Assembly: GCA_021413865.1 (NCBI GenBank)
Contig: JAIOPN010000009.1
Coordinates: forward strand, 1-63,751
Reading direction: 5' to 3'
Length of the DNA: 63,751 nt
DNA from: Planctomycetota bacterium
GTDB taxonomy: Bacteria > Planctomycetota > Phycisphaerae > Phycisphaerales > Phycisphaeraceae
Both the position numbers and the translations under genes were made by a program. A model generated the notes under the pieces. It worked only from the letters and a program-made list of their open reading frames with translations, was not told the DNA's origin and did no database searches. Below are positions 50,386 to 58,722 of the stretch, piece after piece (the first letter of the stretch is position 1; every line of letters starts with the position of its first letter).

Positions 50386-51770
50386 CACCGCGTCTCCCGC
50401 AGCAGCGCCGCGAGCGACTCGATCTCCTTCGCGGTGCGCTTCTCCGTGACCGCCACCAGCAGTTGCTTTTCATCGCCGACGCCCAGCAACGAGCAGTCGA
50501 GCCCCGGCAGGATACGCGGGTTTTTCACGCGGCCGGCGTCGATGATTTTCCGCGCCGGCACCGGGCAGTTCACCACGAACTCGTGGAAGAACGGCCCGTT
50601 GTACGCCAGCGAGTAACCGGGCAGCTTCGCGATCAGCGCCGCCGCGTGGTGCGCCTTGTGGTAGCACTGCTCGGCGGTCTCGCGCAGCCCGGCGGGGCCC
50701 ATCGCGCTCATATAGATCGTCGCCCGCACGGCCAGCAGGCCTTGGTTCGTGCAGACGTTGCTCGTCGCTTTGTCGCGGCGGATGTGCTGCTCACGCGTCT
50801 GCAGCGTGAGGCAGAACGCTCGCCGGCCTTCGGTGTCGGTCGTCTGGCCCACGAGCCGGCCGGGCATGCGGCGCATCAGGGCGTTCTTCGCGGCGAACAG
50901 GCCCAGCCACGGCCCGCCGAATTGCAGCGGCACGCCCATCGGCTGGCCCTCGCCGGCGGCGATGTCCGCGCCGCAGTCGCCCGGCCGCTTGAGCAGCCCG
51001 CACGCCATCGGGTTGAACACCGCCACACCCAGCGTGCCGGCGGGCTGCCCGTCGGGGGTCTTGCCCGCGTGCGCAGCGCCGAAATGGCCGGACCAATCCT
51101 CGATCAACCCCAGCACGTTGGGCGATTGCACCACGACGCACGCCGTGTCGCCCTTGCCCTCGTCGAGCATCCGCTTCGCCGCTGCCGCGTCGGTCACGCC
51201 GTTGGCCAACGGGATTTCGATGTACTGCACCGGCAGGTCGGTCAGGTAGGTCTTGATCACGGCCCGGTAGTGCGGGTGCAGACCGGCGGAGATCAGCACG
51301 CGCCGACGCCCCGTCGCGTTGAGCGCCATCGAGACGCCCTCGGCGATCGCGGTCGCCCCCTCGTAGAGCGAGGCGTTGGCGACGTCCATCCCGGTCAGCC
51401 GGCAGACCTGCGTCTGGAACTCGAAGAAGGCCTGCAGCGAGCCCTGCGACGCCTCGGCCTGGTAGGGCGTGTAGGCGGTGACGAACTCACCCTTGCCCGC
51501 CAGGGCATCGACCACGCTGGGGATGAAGTGGTCGTACGCCCCGCCGCCCATGAAACAGGCGGCGTCCGGCGCGACGGCCGGATGATTGGCCGCGCCCATC
51601 ACGGCCAGCTCGCGCTGCAACTCCAGCTCGCTGCGCGCCGGCGGCAGGTTGAGCGGCCGGTGCAGCCGCGCGGAGTCGGGCAGCGTGGCGTAGAGGTCTT
51701 CGATGTTCTCGACGCCGATCGTCCGCAGCATCTCGGCGCGTTCGTCGGCGGTGATCTGGACGTAATCCAT
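50385..51770 (-). CDS. gcvPA: Glycine dehydrogenase (decarboxylating) subunit 1
   Basis: A 461-aa N-terminal half of the split P-protein. It starts MDYVQITADERAEMLRTIGV. FMGGGAYDHFIPSVVDAL, FVTAYTPYQAEASQGSLQAF and SNVCTNQGLLAVRATIYMSA are typical. Length is normal and the C-terminus is complete, so the inserted downstream pair has not truncated it. The ATG at 51770 is chosen; the open frame continues to 51980 without family similarity. It works as a heterotetramer with GcvPB. LpdA at 4840 could supply the L-protein. Confidence 0.95.
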   Translation of the reverse strand: MDYVQITADERAEMLRTIGVENIEDLYATLPDSARLHRPLNLPPARSELELQRELAVMGAANHPAVAPDAACFMGGGAYDHFIPSVVDALAGKGEFVTAYTPYQAEASQGSLQAFFEFQTQVCRLTGMDVANASLYEGATAIAEGVSMALNATGRRRVLISAGLHPHYRAVIKTYLTDLPVQYIEIPLANGVTDAAAAKRMLDEGKGDTACVVVQSPNVLGLIEDWSGHFGAAHAGKTPDGQPAGTLGVAVFNPMACGLLKRPGDCGADIAAGEGQPMGVPLQFGGPWLGLFAAKNALMRRMPGRLVGQTTDTEGRRAFCLTLQTREQHIRRDKATSNVCTNQGLLAVRATIYMSAMGPAGLRETAEQCYHKAHHAAALIAKLPGYSLAYNGPFFHEFVVNCPVPARKIIDAGRVKNPRILPGLDCSLLGVGDEKQLLVAVTEKRTAKEIESLAALLRETR

Positions 51771-52008
51771 GGACGGTCTCACAGCGGCGGGTTCGTAGCC
51801 GGTTCGGGAGTGTAAGACGCCCGCGCCGCCGTCGCAAAAACGCCGTGTTGTTCCCCGGATCAAAGCCGCCATGAGCCGGCGGGCTGATGGACGAGTCGGA
51901 GCCAGACGCCCCAAGGCCCCGCGGGTTGAGCCCCATGCGGCGCGGAAGGCGACCGGGGAACCGCGGCTGGAGCGCGACATCCCCTCTAAGCGCTGCGCGA
52001 TGAGGTTT

Positions 52009-52125
52009 CTACTGTGGCCATCGCATCGTCAGCGGTGTGCCGTCGATGAATCGGCTGAGTTGTTGTTGGACGAGGCGTTGCAGGTGGTCGTCGGAGTGGT
52101 CGTAGAGCCCGTCCAGGTCGGGCAT
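52009..52125 (-). CDS. Hypothetical 38-aa ORF or gene remnant
   Basis: It reads MPDLDGLYDHSDDHLQRLVQ, then a Gln-rich QQLSRFIDG and a short end. The composition is protein-like (amphipathic helix) and unlike random GC-rich shadow ORFs. The frame stays open upstream (SARHA before the Met), so it may be the tail of a decayed longer gene. No SD is visible at the Met. Weakly supported. Confidence 0.25.
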   Translation of the reverse strand: MPDLDGLYDHSDDHLQRLVQQQLSRFIDGTPLTMRWPQ

Positions 52126-52185
52126 GGCGTGACGAGCCGATACCCCGCAACCGACACAAGGCTAAACCGTTCGTCCTCATTGGGA

Positions 52186-52218
52186 ATTGGACCAAGGTCC
52201 AATCCTCCTAAAGAGGAT
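52186..52218. promoter_or_regulatory. Two adjacent palindromes
   Basis: ATTGGACC-AA-GGTCCAAT (52186-52203) runs directly into ATCCTC-CTAAA-GAGGAT (52202-52218). It could be an operator or an RNA double hairpin downstream of potD or upstream of the 38-aa ORF. Confidence 0.4.
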
Positions 52219-52260
52219 GGTTAGAGTGAGGGCGACGGATAACAAGAGGAGAGACTCTTG

Positions 52261-52275
52261 GATCAACCGTTGATC
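52261..52275. promoter_or_regulatory. Palindrome GATCAAC-C-GTTGATC
   Basis: Perfect 7-bp inverted repeat with a 1-bp spacer. The half-site is the same as at 22702-22718 but in the opposite order. Unknown role. Confidence 0.3.
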
Positions 52276-52387
52276 GAAGACGCCCTTACATGTTACTCCC
52301 CGACATTTCGGCCATCCTTCGGCCCATCGATCATTCAGGAATCACGTACACTGACGGCTGGTGTCGGCGCAGCAAGCCTCCGTCCGT

Positions 52388-53437
52388 TCACTTCGCCTTG
52401 ATCTCCGTCCAGTACCGGTCCATGGCCTGCGTCGCTTCGCCGAGGTCTTCCATGGTCTCGCACTGCTTGAGGGTTTCCTCGGAGGGGTAGATCGCCGCGT
52501 TGTTGAGGATGTCGGCGTGGATGAACTTCCGCGCGGCGGTGTTGGGGCTGGCGTAGTGGACGCCGTTGACGATCTCGGCGTTGATCTCCGGCTCGTGGAC
52601 GAAGTTGATGAACGCCAGCGCCGCCTCGGAGTGTTTGGCCTTGGCCAGGATGCAGAGGCTGTCGATCGCCTGGGTCGCGCCCTCTTTGGGGACCACGTAG
52701 GCGAACTTGGCGGGCTCTTTGGCCGCGAGCTTGGCGAGCTGCCCGTTGTAGCCGTGGGCCAGCACCACGTCCCCCGCGGCGAGGATGTTGTCAAAGTCAT
52801 TGCTGTTGTAGGTCTTGACCAGCTCCTTCTGGGCCATGAGCAGCTTGGCGGCCGCTTCGAGGTCCGCCGGGTCGGTCGAGTTGAGCGACTTGCCCATCGA
52901 CTTGAGCGCCACCGCGAAACACTCCCGCATGTCGTCGAGCAGGAGGACCTTGCCGGCGTATTTCTTGTCGAAAACGATCTTCCAGCTCTCCACCGGTTCG
53001 GTCACCTGCTGTTTGTTGTAGCCCAGCCCCGTCGTGCCCCAGAGGTACGGCACGGAATATCGGTTGCCCGGATCAAACCCGCGGCTGAGGAACCGCGCGT
53101 CGATGTTCCCGAGGTTAGGAACCTTGGCGTGGTCGATCGGGAGGATCAGCTTCTCGGCGATCAACACGCGGACCATGTAGTCCGAGGGCACGCAGAGGTC
53201 GTACTCGGCGACGCCCGACCTGAGCTTGGCCAGCAGCGTCTCGTTCGAGTCGTAGTTGTCAACGTTGACCTTGATACCGGTGCGCTGGGTGAACTTGTCC
53301 AGCACGCTCTGCGGGAGATACTCCGACCAGATGTAGAGGTTGAGCACCTTCTCTTCCCGCGGCGCGCCGGGCTTGTCGCAGCCCACCAGATTGACGGCCG
53401 CGATCAGGCACGCGAGGACCAGGATGATCTTCTTCAT
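52388..53437 (-). CDS. potD: Spermidine/putrescine-binding lipoprotein
   Basis: A 349-aa substrate-binding protein. The lipoprotein signal is MKKIILVLACLIAAVNLVGC. LNLYIWSEYLPQSVLDKFTQ, EYDLCVPSDYMVRVL, YSVPYLWGTTGLGYN and VPKEGATQAIDSLCIL are PotD/PotF family landmarks, the last containing the acidic/aromatic ligand pocket. It captures polyamines outside the inner membrane for the PotABC transporter. It is the last gene of potA-potB-potC-potD, 3 nt after potC, so the operon order is the E. coli one. Confidence 0.95.
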   Translation of the reverse strand: MKKIILVLACLIAAVNLVGCDKPGAPREEKVLNLYIWSEYLPQSVLDKFTQRTGIKVNVDNYDSNETLLAKLRSGVAEYDLCVPSDYMVRVLIAEKLILPIDHAKVPNLGNIDARFLSRGFDPGNRYSVPYLWGTTGLGYNKQQVTEPVESWKIVFDKKYAGKVLLLDDMRECFAVALKSMGKSLNSTDPADLEAAAKLLMAQKELVKTYNSNDFDNILAAGDVVLAHGYNGQLAKLAAKEPAKFAYVVPKEGATQAIDSLCILAKAKHSEAALAFINFVHEPEINAEIVNGVHYASPNTAARKFIHADILNNAAIYPSEETLKQCETMEDLGEATQAMDRYWTEIKAK

Positions 53438-53440
53438 GGG

Positions 53441-54244
53441 TCAGGGCTTCTTGTTGGGTTTCTGGATCAGCATCTGCGCGGCGACGATGAGCACGACGGT
53501 GAAGAGCAGGAGCAGGGAGGAGAGGGCGTTGACCTTGGGCGTCACGCCGGTCTTGAGCATCGAGTATATCTTCAGGGGCAGGGTCGTTGACTCAACGCCG
53601 GCGACGAACGAGGTCACCAGGTAGTCGTCGAGCGAGATGATGAACACCAGCATCGCCCCGGCGAGAATCCCCGGCAGCAGTTGCGGCAGCGTGACGCGGA
53701 AAAAGACGGCCAGCGGCGGAGCGCCCAGGTCGGCGGCGGCGGCTTCGAGGTTCGGGTCCATCCCCGCGAGCCTGGCGCGCACCAGGATCGCCGCGTAGGA
53801 GACCGAGAAGACCACATGGGCGGCGACGACGGTCCAGAGGCTCAGCGTCAGGTGGATCACGCCGAAGAAGCTCATCATCGCCACGCCCAGGACGACCTCC
53901 GGGATGATCAGCGGCAGGTAGAGCAGCCCCTGCGTGACCAGCCTGCCGCGGAACGAGTAGCGCGCCAGCGCCAGGCCCGCGGGCGTCCCCAGCAGCACGG
54001 CCAGGAGCGTTGAGTAGCCGGCGACTTTCAGGCTGTTGAAGGCGGCCTTGCGGATCGACTCGTCGCGCAATAATTCGCGGTACCAGTCGAGCGTGAACCC
54101 CTCCCACGCCACGGTCTGCTTGGCGCGGTTGAACGAGAAGACCACGAGGATCAGGATCGGGGCGTAAAGGAACAGATAGACCATCGCCGTGTGCGCCGCG
54201 AGGAGCCGGTGGCCCAGCGGGGATGGGCGGATCGGGTCGCTCAC
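53441..54244 (-). CDS. potC: Polyamine ABC transporter permease PotC
   Basis: A 267-aa inner-membrane permease with six predicted segments and the EAA loop MDPNLEAAAADLGAPPLAVF that docks to the ATPase. It starts with GTG at 54244, overlapping the potB stop (GTGA). The open frame extends far upstream, but that part is the out-of-frame shadow of potB. LYAPILILVVFSFNRAK near the N-terminus and LDDYLVTSFVAG are PotC-typical. Confidence 0.93.
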   Translation of the reverse strand: MSDPIRPSPLGHRLLAAHTAMVYLFLYAPILILVVFSFNRAKQTVAWEGFTLDWYRELLRDESIRKAAFNSLKVAGYSTLLAVLLGTPAGLALARYSFRGRLVTQGLLYLPLIIPEVVLGVAMMSFFGVIHLTLSLWTVVAAHVVFSVSYAAILVRARLAGMDPNLEAAAADLGAPPLAVFFRVTLPQLLPGILAGAMLVFIISLDDYLVTSFVAGVESTTLPLKIYSMLKTGVTPKVNALSSLLLLFTVVLIVAAQMLIQKPNKKP

Positions 54245-55131
54245 AGCAGGTCCTCCCCGCGCCGCCGGGCGTAAACGGCGTAACCCAGCAGCAGCGCCAG
54301 GACCAGCACCATCAGCTCGAACGCGATCGCCGAGCCGAACGGCGGGTCCATCGACGAGCCGAACTGGTTCTGGATCAGGTTGCCCACGAGCATGACCTTC
54401 CCCCCGCCCAGCACGTCGGAGACGACGAACTGCCCGATGCTCGGGATGAACACCAGCACGGCCCCCGCGGCGATGCCCGGAGCGGTCATGGGCACGGTCA
54501 CGCGCCAGAAGGTGCTGCGCCGCCCGGCACCCAGGTCGGAGGCGGCCTCCAGGAGCGTGCGGTCCAGCTTCTCGATCGAGGCGTACAGCGGCAGGATCAT
54601 GAAGGGCAGCTCGCCGTAGATCAGCCCGAGCGTGACCGAGAAGTTGTTGAAGAGCAGGTCCAGCGGGTGGTCGATCAGCCCCGCGCCCAGCAGCGTGGTG
54701 TTGAGCAGCCCCTCGGCGCGCAGGATGAGCATCCACGCGTAGGTCCGCACCAGGAAACTGGTCCAGAACGGGATCACGGCCAATGCCAGCAGCAGGTTCT
54801 TCCGCCGCGCCGGGGCGACCAGGGCGATGTAATACGCGGCCGGGTAGCTGACCACGAGCGTCAGCGCGGTGGTCAGCACCGCCATCCAGAGCGACCGCCA
54901 GAAGATCAACAGGTAGAGCCGGTCGAACGAGCGGGCGTAGTTCGCCATGAACGCGCCGGAGCGCAGGTACAGCCACACGTCGCCGATCGGCGCGAACGCT
55001 CCGTAGGGCCCGCGCCGGGCGAAGCTGGTCAGCAGCACGATCGCCAGCGGCGCGAGGAACAGCACCCCCAGCACGAGCCAGGTCGGCCCGACCAGTAACA
55101 GCGGCCTGCCCCGTTTTGATGCGTCAGACAT
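54241..55131 (-). CDS. potB: Polyamine ABC transporter permease PotB
   Basis: A 296-aa inner-membrane permease partner of PotC. The EAA loop reads LDRTLLEAASDLGAGRRSTF. LPFMILPLYASIEKL and FIPSIGQFVVSDVLGGGKVM are PotB landmarks. The ATG at 55131 (MSDASKRGRPLLLVGPTWLV) is chosen; it overlaps the potA end by 8 nt. It overlaps potC by 4 nt at its 3' end, so the operon is tightly coupled. Confidence 0.93.
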   Translation of the reverse strand: MSDASKRGRPLLLVGPTWLVLGVLFLAPLAIVLLTSFARRGPYGAFAPIGDVWLYLRSGAFMANYARSFDRLYLLIFWRSLWMAVLTTALTLVVSYPAAYYIALVAPARRKNLLLALAVIPFWTSFLVRTYAWMLILRAEGLLNTTLLGAGLIDHPLDLLFNNFSVTLGLIYGELPFMILPLYASIEKLDRTLLEAASDLGAGRRSTFWRVTVPMTAPGIAAGAVLVFIPSIGQFVVSDVLGGGKVMLVGNLIQNQFGSSMDPPFGSAIAFELMVLVLALLLGYAVYARRRGEDLL

Positions 55132-56272
55132 GCGACGCCTCTTGTGGAGGTGGTGCGGGCAATGGCGCGGGCGCGGAAGGCTCAACGATCACCGCGTGGG
55201 CGAGGTCCCAGCAGAGATACGCCCTGCCGCCGGCGACGATGCCCGCGTCACCCGCCGGCGATGAATCGTTCTGCTCGTACACGGTGAACCGCTCGCCGGC
55301 CGCGCTGCGCACGATCCACGTCGTGCTGACGCCCTGGTAAACGCGCTGCTCGACGGCGACTTCCATGCACGCCCCGGCCGCGCGCGCCGGCGGCGTCGGG
55401 TGCAGGCGCATCTTCTCCGGCCGCACGATGAAGCGCACGCTCTGCCCGGGCACGAACGTCCGCCCCGGGGCGCGGAGCGGCAGGTCCAGCCCCTGGCAGG
55501 CAACGAGGATCGCCGACCCATCAATGCGGCGCACCGTGCCCGTAAAGAAATTGGCCGCGCCCATGAACTCGGCGACGAACTCCGTCCGCGGGCTCTCGAA
55601 CACCTCGCGGGCCGCATCGACCTGCTCGACCCTCCCGGCGTTCATCACCGCCAGGCGGTCGCTCATCGTCAGGGCCTCTTCCTGATCGTGGGTGACCAGC
55701 ACGAAGGTGATGCCGAGCTTGCGCTGGAGGTTTTTGAGCTCGACCTGCATCTCCTTGCGGAGCTTCTGGTCCAGCGCCCCCAGCGGCTCGTCGAGGAGCA
55801 GCACTTCGGGCTGGAGCACCAAAGCGCGCGCCAGCGCCACGCGCTGGCGTTGCCCGCCGCTGAGCTGGTCCGGCCGGCGCGACTCCAGGCCACCCAGGCG
55901 CACCAGCGCCAGGGCGTCGGCGACCATGGCGGGGAACCGGCCCCGCGGCACGCCCTTGTAGCGCAGGCCGAACGCGATGTTGTCGCCCACCGAGAGGTGC
56001 GGGAAGAGGGCGTAATGCTGGAAGACCATGTGGACCGGCCGGTGGTGCGCGGGCACGGCGGTCATGTCGCGCCCGTGGATCCGCACCGCGCCGGCGGAGG
56101 AGGTCTCCAGGCCGGCGATGATCCGCAGGAGCGTCGTCTTGCCGCACCCGCTGGGGCCGAGCAGCGAGAAGAACTCCCCACGGCGGATGTCCAGCGAGAC
56201 CCGATCGACCGCGGCCAGGCCGCCGAAATGCTTGGAGACAGACTGGATCTCGACGCTCGGGTCGTTGGCCAT
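55124..56272 (-). CDS. potA: Polyamine ABC transporter ATPase PotA
   Basis: A 382-aa ATPase of the spermidine/putrescine importer. Walker A is LLGPSGCGKTTLLRIIAG, the signature LSGGQRQRVALARAL, Walker B VLLLDEPLGALD, and the His switch VLVTHDQEEAL. A TOBE regulatory domain follows from about residue 245 (FMGAANFFTGTVRRI), ending in a Pro-rich tail. It is the first gene of the potABCD operon. Its upstream region shares a 336-bp divergent gap with the prepilin-like gene. Confidence 0.95.
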   Translation of the reverse strand: MANDPSVEIQSVSKHFGGLAAVDRVSLDIRRGEFFSLLGPSGCGKTTLLRIIAGLETSSAGAVRIHGRDMTAVPAHHRPVHMVFQHYALFPHLSVGDNIAFGLRYKGVPRGRFPAMVADALALVRLGGLESRRPDQLSGGQRQRVALARALVLQPEVLLLDEPLGALDQKLRKEMQVELKNLQRKLGITFVLVTHDQEEALTMSDRLAVMNAGRVEQVDAAREVFESPRTEFVAEFMGAANFFTGTVRRIDGSAILVACQGLDLPLRAPGRTFVPGQSVRFIVRPEKMRLHPTPPARAAGACMEVAVEQRVYQGVSTTWIVRSAAGERFTVYEQNDSSPAGDAGIVAGGRAYLCWDLAHAVIVEPSAPAPLPAPPPQEASHV

Positions 56273-56608
56273 CGGCGGGCTCGGGTCAATGGAGGATGTG
56301 GGTCATGGGATGATCCAGCGATGAGCCCCGCCTTACCGCCGGGGCTTCACCCTGCCTGCGAAGGCCGAGAACCGACGCGAACGAGTATATAGGTTGAATC
56401 CGGTGGGGCGGGCGTTCCGCCCGCCCCACCGGACACCCCAACATTTCAGAGTAACCCAATACGGCAGCAACTCATTCAGACAAAAGAGGTTGTGTTGATT
56501 GCTCCGGACAAGTAAACTTTACCGCACCAATAGAGCATTGGCCGAGGGTAAAATCGCGGGCGGGTGGTGTCGCACGACTCGGATACCACCACCGCGGCCT
56601 CTTCCGTC
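56273..56608. other. Divergent intergenic region with family C short hairpin
   Basis: A 336-bp gap holding promoters for potA and the prepilin-like gene. At 56402-56431, GGTGGGGCGGGCG-TTCC-CGCCCGCCCCACC is a near-perfect solo hairpin of family C. The stretch 56455-56545 is AT-richer (AAGTAAACTTTACC, partly palindromic). No small ORF was convincing. Confidence 0.5.
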
Positions 56609-57298
56609 ATGCCTTGCCCAACGAACCAACGCCGCCCCGCCTTCACGCTCATCGAGCTGTTGGTCACCCTGTCCATCATCGCCCTGCTGATCGGCATCCT
56701 GCTGCCGGTGCTCGCCAATGCCCGCGCCAGGGCGCGCGTCACCGAGTGCTCCGCCCAGCTCAAGCAGTTGGGCCTGGCGACGGGCTCATACCTCAACGAC
56801 TACAAGGAAGTCTTCTACTGGCTGGGCAAGTCCGTGGATAACGAGGGCATGGACTGGTACGTCTGGGGCGGGACCGAGACCGTGCTCAACAAGAGCCAGA
56901 ACGGCGTTTACCCCGAGGGGCTCTTCAACCACTTCAAGCCCCGCCCGCTCAACCCCTACGTCGGCACGCTCAACGCCTTCCACTGCCCCGGCGACACGAT
57001 GCGCTGGTTCTGGTCCAGCGCGCAGGGCGACAGCCTCTTCGAGTGGGTCGGCAACAGCTACCAGTTCAATACCGTGGCCTACACCAGCGCCAACACCATC
57101 GGTCTGGCGGGCGTCCGCCTCACCCAGGTCCGCCAGCCGACGCACACCGTGCTCTATGGCGACGCGGCGCTGCTCCAGTACTACACCGACACCAAGTACT
57201 GGCACCCCGACCACAAGGGCAACGTGGTCTTCGTCGACGGCCACGCCGAGTTCATGGGCTTCCCCTGGGAAGGCCCGGACTACACCTGGAACCCCTGA
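56609..57298 (+). CDS. Prepilin-like protein with H-x-DG end motif
   Basis: A 229-aa type II pseudopilin-like protein. The N-terminal prepilin signal is RRPAFTLIELLVTLSIIALL; the residue before the Phe cleavage site is Ala instead of the usual Gly. The rest is the soluble planctomycete-type domain ending in VVFVDGHAEFM, the motif behind the H-x-DG naming of these expanded families. It is expected to be exported and processed by prepilin peptidase. The GTG at 56564 is an alternative start. It is followed after 35 bp by the CNNM-like gene. Confidence 0.85.
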   Translation: MPCPTNQRRPAFTLIELLVTLSIIALLIGILLPVLANARARARVTECSAQLKQLGLATGSYLNDYKEVFYWLGKSVDNEGMDWYVWGGTETVLNKSQNGVYPEGLFNHFKPRPLNPYVGTLNAFHCPGDTMRWFWSSAQGDSLFEWVGNSYQFNTVAYTSANTIGLAGVRLTQVRQPTHTVLYGDAALLQYYTDTKYWHPDHKGNVVFVDGHAEFMGFPWEGPDYTWNP

Positions 57299-57333
57299 GC
57301 GCGACGCCCCTCTCGACCGGATACGCCTGAGCA

Positions 57334-58722
57334 ATGGGTTTAGTAGAACTGATCGTGATCGTGGCGATGCTGGGGTTTAACAGCCTCTTCGCCGCCTATG
57401 AACTGGCGCTGGCGTCGGTCAAGCTGGACCGGCTCAGGCTGCTGGCGCGCCAAGGCAAGCGCGGGGCCCGCACCGCCGTCATCATGAAGGGGCGGATGGA
57501 GGGCAGCCTGGCGCTGGTGCAGTTGGGCATGACCCTCTCGGGCGCGATCGCCGCCGCCACCGGCGGCGCCAACGCCGCCGAGGCCATCACCCCCTGGCTG
57601 ATCCATCGCTTCGAGCTCTCGCACCAGGTGGCCTACATCCTGGCGATGATGATGTTCGTCGTGCCCCTGTCGGCCATCACGATCGTGCTGGGCGAGCTGG
57701 TCCCCAAGGTCTTCGCGATCAAGAACCCGGTGAAGGTCTGCCTGGCGCTGAGCCCGATCATGCGGGTGTTCGCGGTCATGGCGTTCCCGGCGGTGATGTT
57801 CTTCGAGCACGTGACCAAGTTCGTGATGCGGCTGATGGACCCGCACTTCGACCGCTTCCCCGCCGACTCCCTGCAGGAAGGCCTCAACGAGCTGCGCGCC
57901 CAGGTCCACCTGCTCCGCGCCATCCAGGTCATCGGCACGCAGGAGGAGCAGATCATCCTCCAGGCCAGCAGGCTCTCGACGCTCCACGTCGGCCAGATCA
58001 TGCTGCCCGCCGACGACATTGTCATGCTCCACGCCGATGGACCCCTCACCGAGAACCTCGTGCTGGCGCACCTGGACCTGCACACCCGCTTCCCCGTCAC
58101 CGAAACACCCGGCGACCCGCAGCGCATCATCGGCTATATCAATTTCAAGGAGCTGGTCCTCCTGGCCAAGACCCACCCGCACAACCCCTCCCTCCGCGAG
58201 ATCATCCGCCCCCTGCCCAGCCTGAACGTGGACCTCATCGTCAGCGAGGCGCTACGGCAGATGGTCGCCGAGCACGTCCACCTGGCGCTGGTCCGCGACA
58301 AAGAGGGGAAAATCCTGGGCATGCTCACACAGGAAGACGTCTTCGAGGAACTGGTGGGCTCCATCGAGGACGAGTTCGACCGCATGCCCCGCCACATCAC
58401 GCCCTCGGGCAAGCAGTGGGTGGTCGGCGGCGGCGCGACGCTGGGCAAGCTGCGCCAGGCGATGGCGCGGCCCTCGCTCTGCGCCGGCCGCGACGACGGC
58501 ACGACCGTGGACGACTGGCTCAACGCAGGCCGTGAGCACCGCCTGCGCGGCGGCGACACGGTCGAATACGAGGGTGTCACCGTCACCGTCCGCAAGGTGC
58601 GCCGCGGCAAGATCACCGAGGCTGTCATCGACACGGGCCTGCGCGGCGGTGAAGCGACGCAGCCCCAGACCCCACCCGGCGTCGAGACGACGGACCCGGT
58701 GATCACCAGGGTGTCCCCATGA
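57334..58722 (+). CDS. CNNM/CorC-type membrane protein with CBS pair
   Basis: A 462-aa protein of the hemolysin-C/CNNM family. The N-terminal DUF21 membrane domain (residues 1-190) has GFNSLFAAYELALASVKLDR and ALVQLGMTLSGAIAAATGG. A CBS pair follows (about 205-340: VGQIMLPADDIVMLHADGPL, LGMLTQEDVFEELVGSIEDE), then the CorC/HlyC C-terminal domain (about 350-440). Relatives are implicated in magnesium/cobalt efflux. Its stop overlaps the start of the methyltransferase gene by 4 nt. Confidence 0.9.
   Translation: MGLVELIVIVAMLGFNSLFAAYELALASVKLDRLRLLARQGKRGARTAVIMKGRMEGSLALVQLGMTLSGAIAAATGGANAAEAITPWLIHRFELSHQVAYILAMMMFVVPLSAITIVLGELVPKVFAIKNPVKVCLALSPIMRVFAVMAFPAVMFFEHVTKFVMRLMDPHFDRFPADSLQEGLNELRAQVHLLRAIQVIGTQEEQIILQASRLSTLHVGQIMLPADDIVMLHADGPLTENLVLAHLDLHTRFPVTETPGDPQRIIGYINFKELVLLAKTHPHNPSLREIIRPLPSLNVDLIVSEALRQMVAEHVHLALVRDKEGKILGMLTQEDVFEELVGSIEDEFDRMPRHITPSGKQWVVGGGATLGKLRQAMARPSLCAGRDDGTTVDDWLNAGREHRLRGGDTVEYEGVTVTVRKVRRGKITEAVIDTGLRGGEATQPQTPPGVETTDPVITRVSP

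Larger units (their letters stand above)
51771..52387. other. Intergenic region, 617 bp, with palindromes
   Basis: This lies between the gcvPA start and the potD stop. It should hold the gcvPA promoter, but no glycine riboswitch consensus was found. It contains a 38-codon ORF (52009-52125), the palindromes at 52186-52218 and 52261-52275, and an AT-richer part from 52140 to 52380. No terminator with a T-tract for potD is apparent. Confidence 0.4.

Noticed and set aside
51771-52010. Glycine riboswitch upstream of gcvPA
   Set aside because: The conserved glycine-aptamer elements were not found on the minus strand; the region is plain GC-rich leader.
51986-52195. 69-codon minus-strand ORF upstream of gcvPA
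   Set aside because: Arg/Pro/Thr-rich shadow-like composition; the overlapping 38-codon frame looks more protein-like.
54245-54976. N-terminal 240 codons of the frame that contains potC
   Set aside because: This part is the out-of-frame shadow of potB; PotC homology starts at the GTG at 54244.
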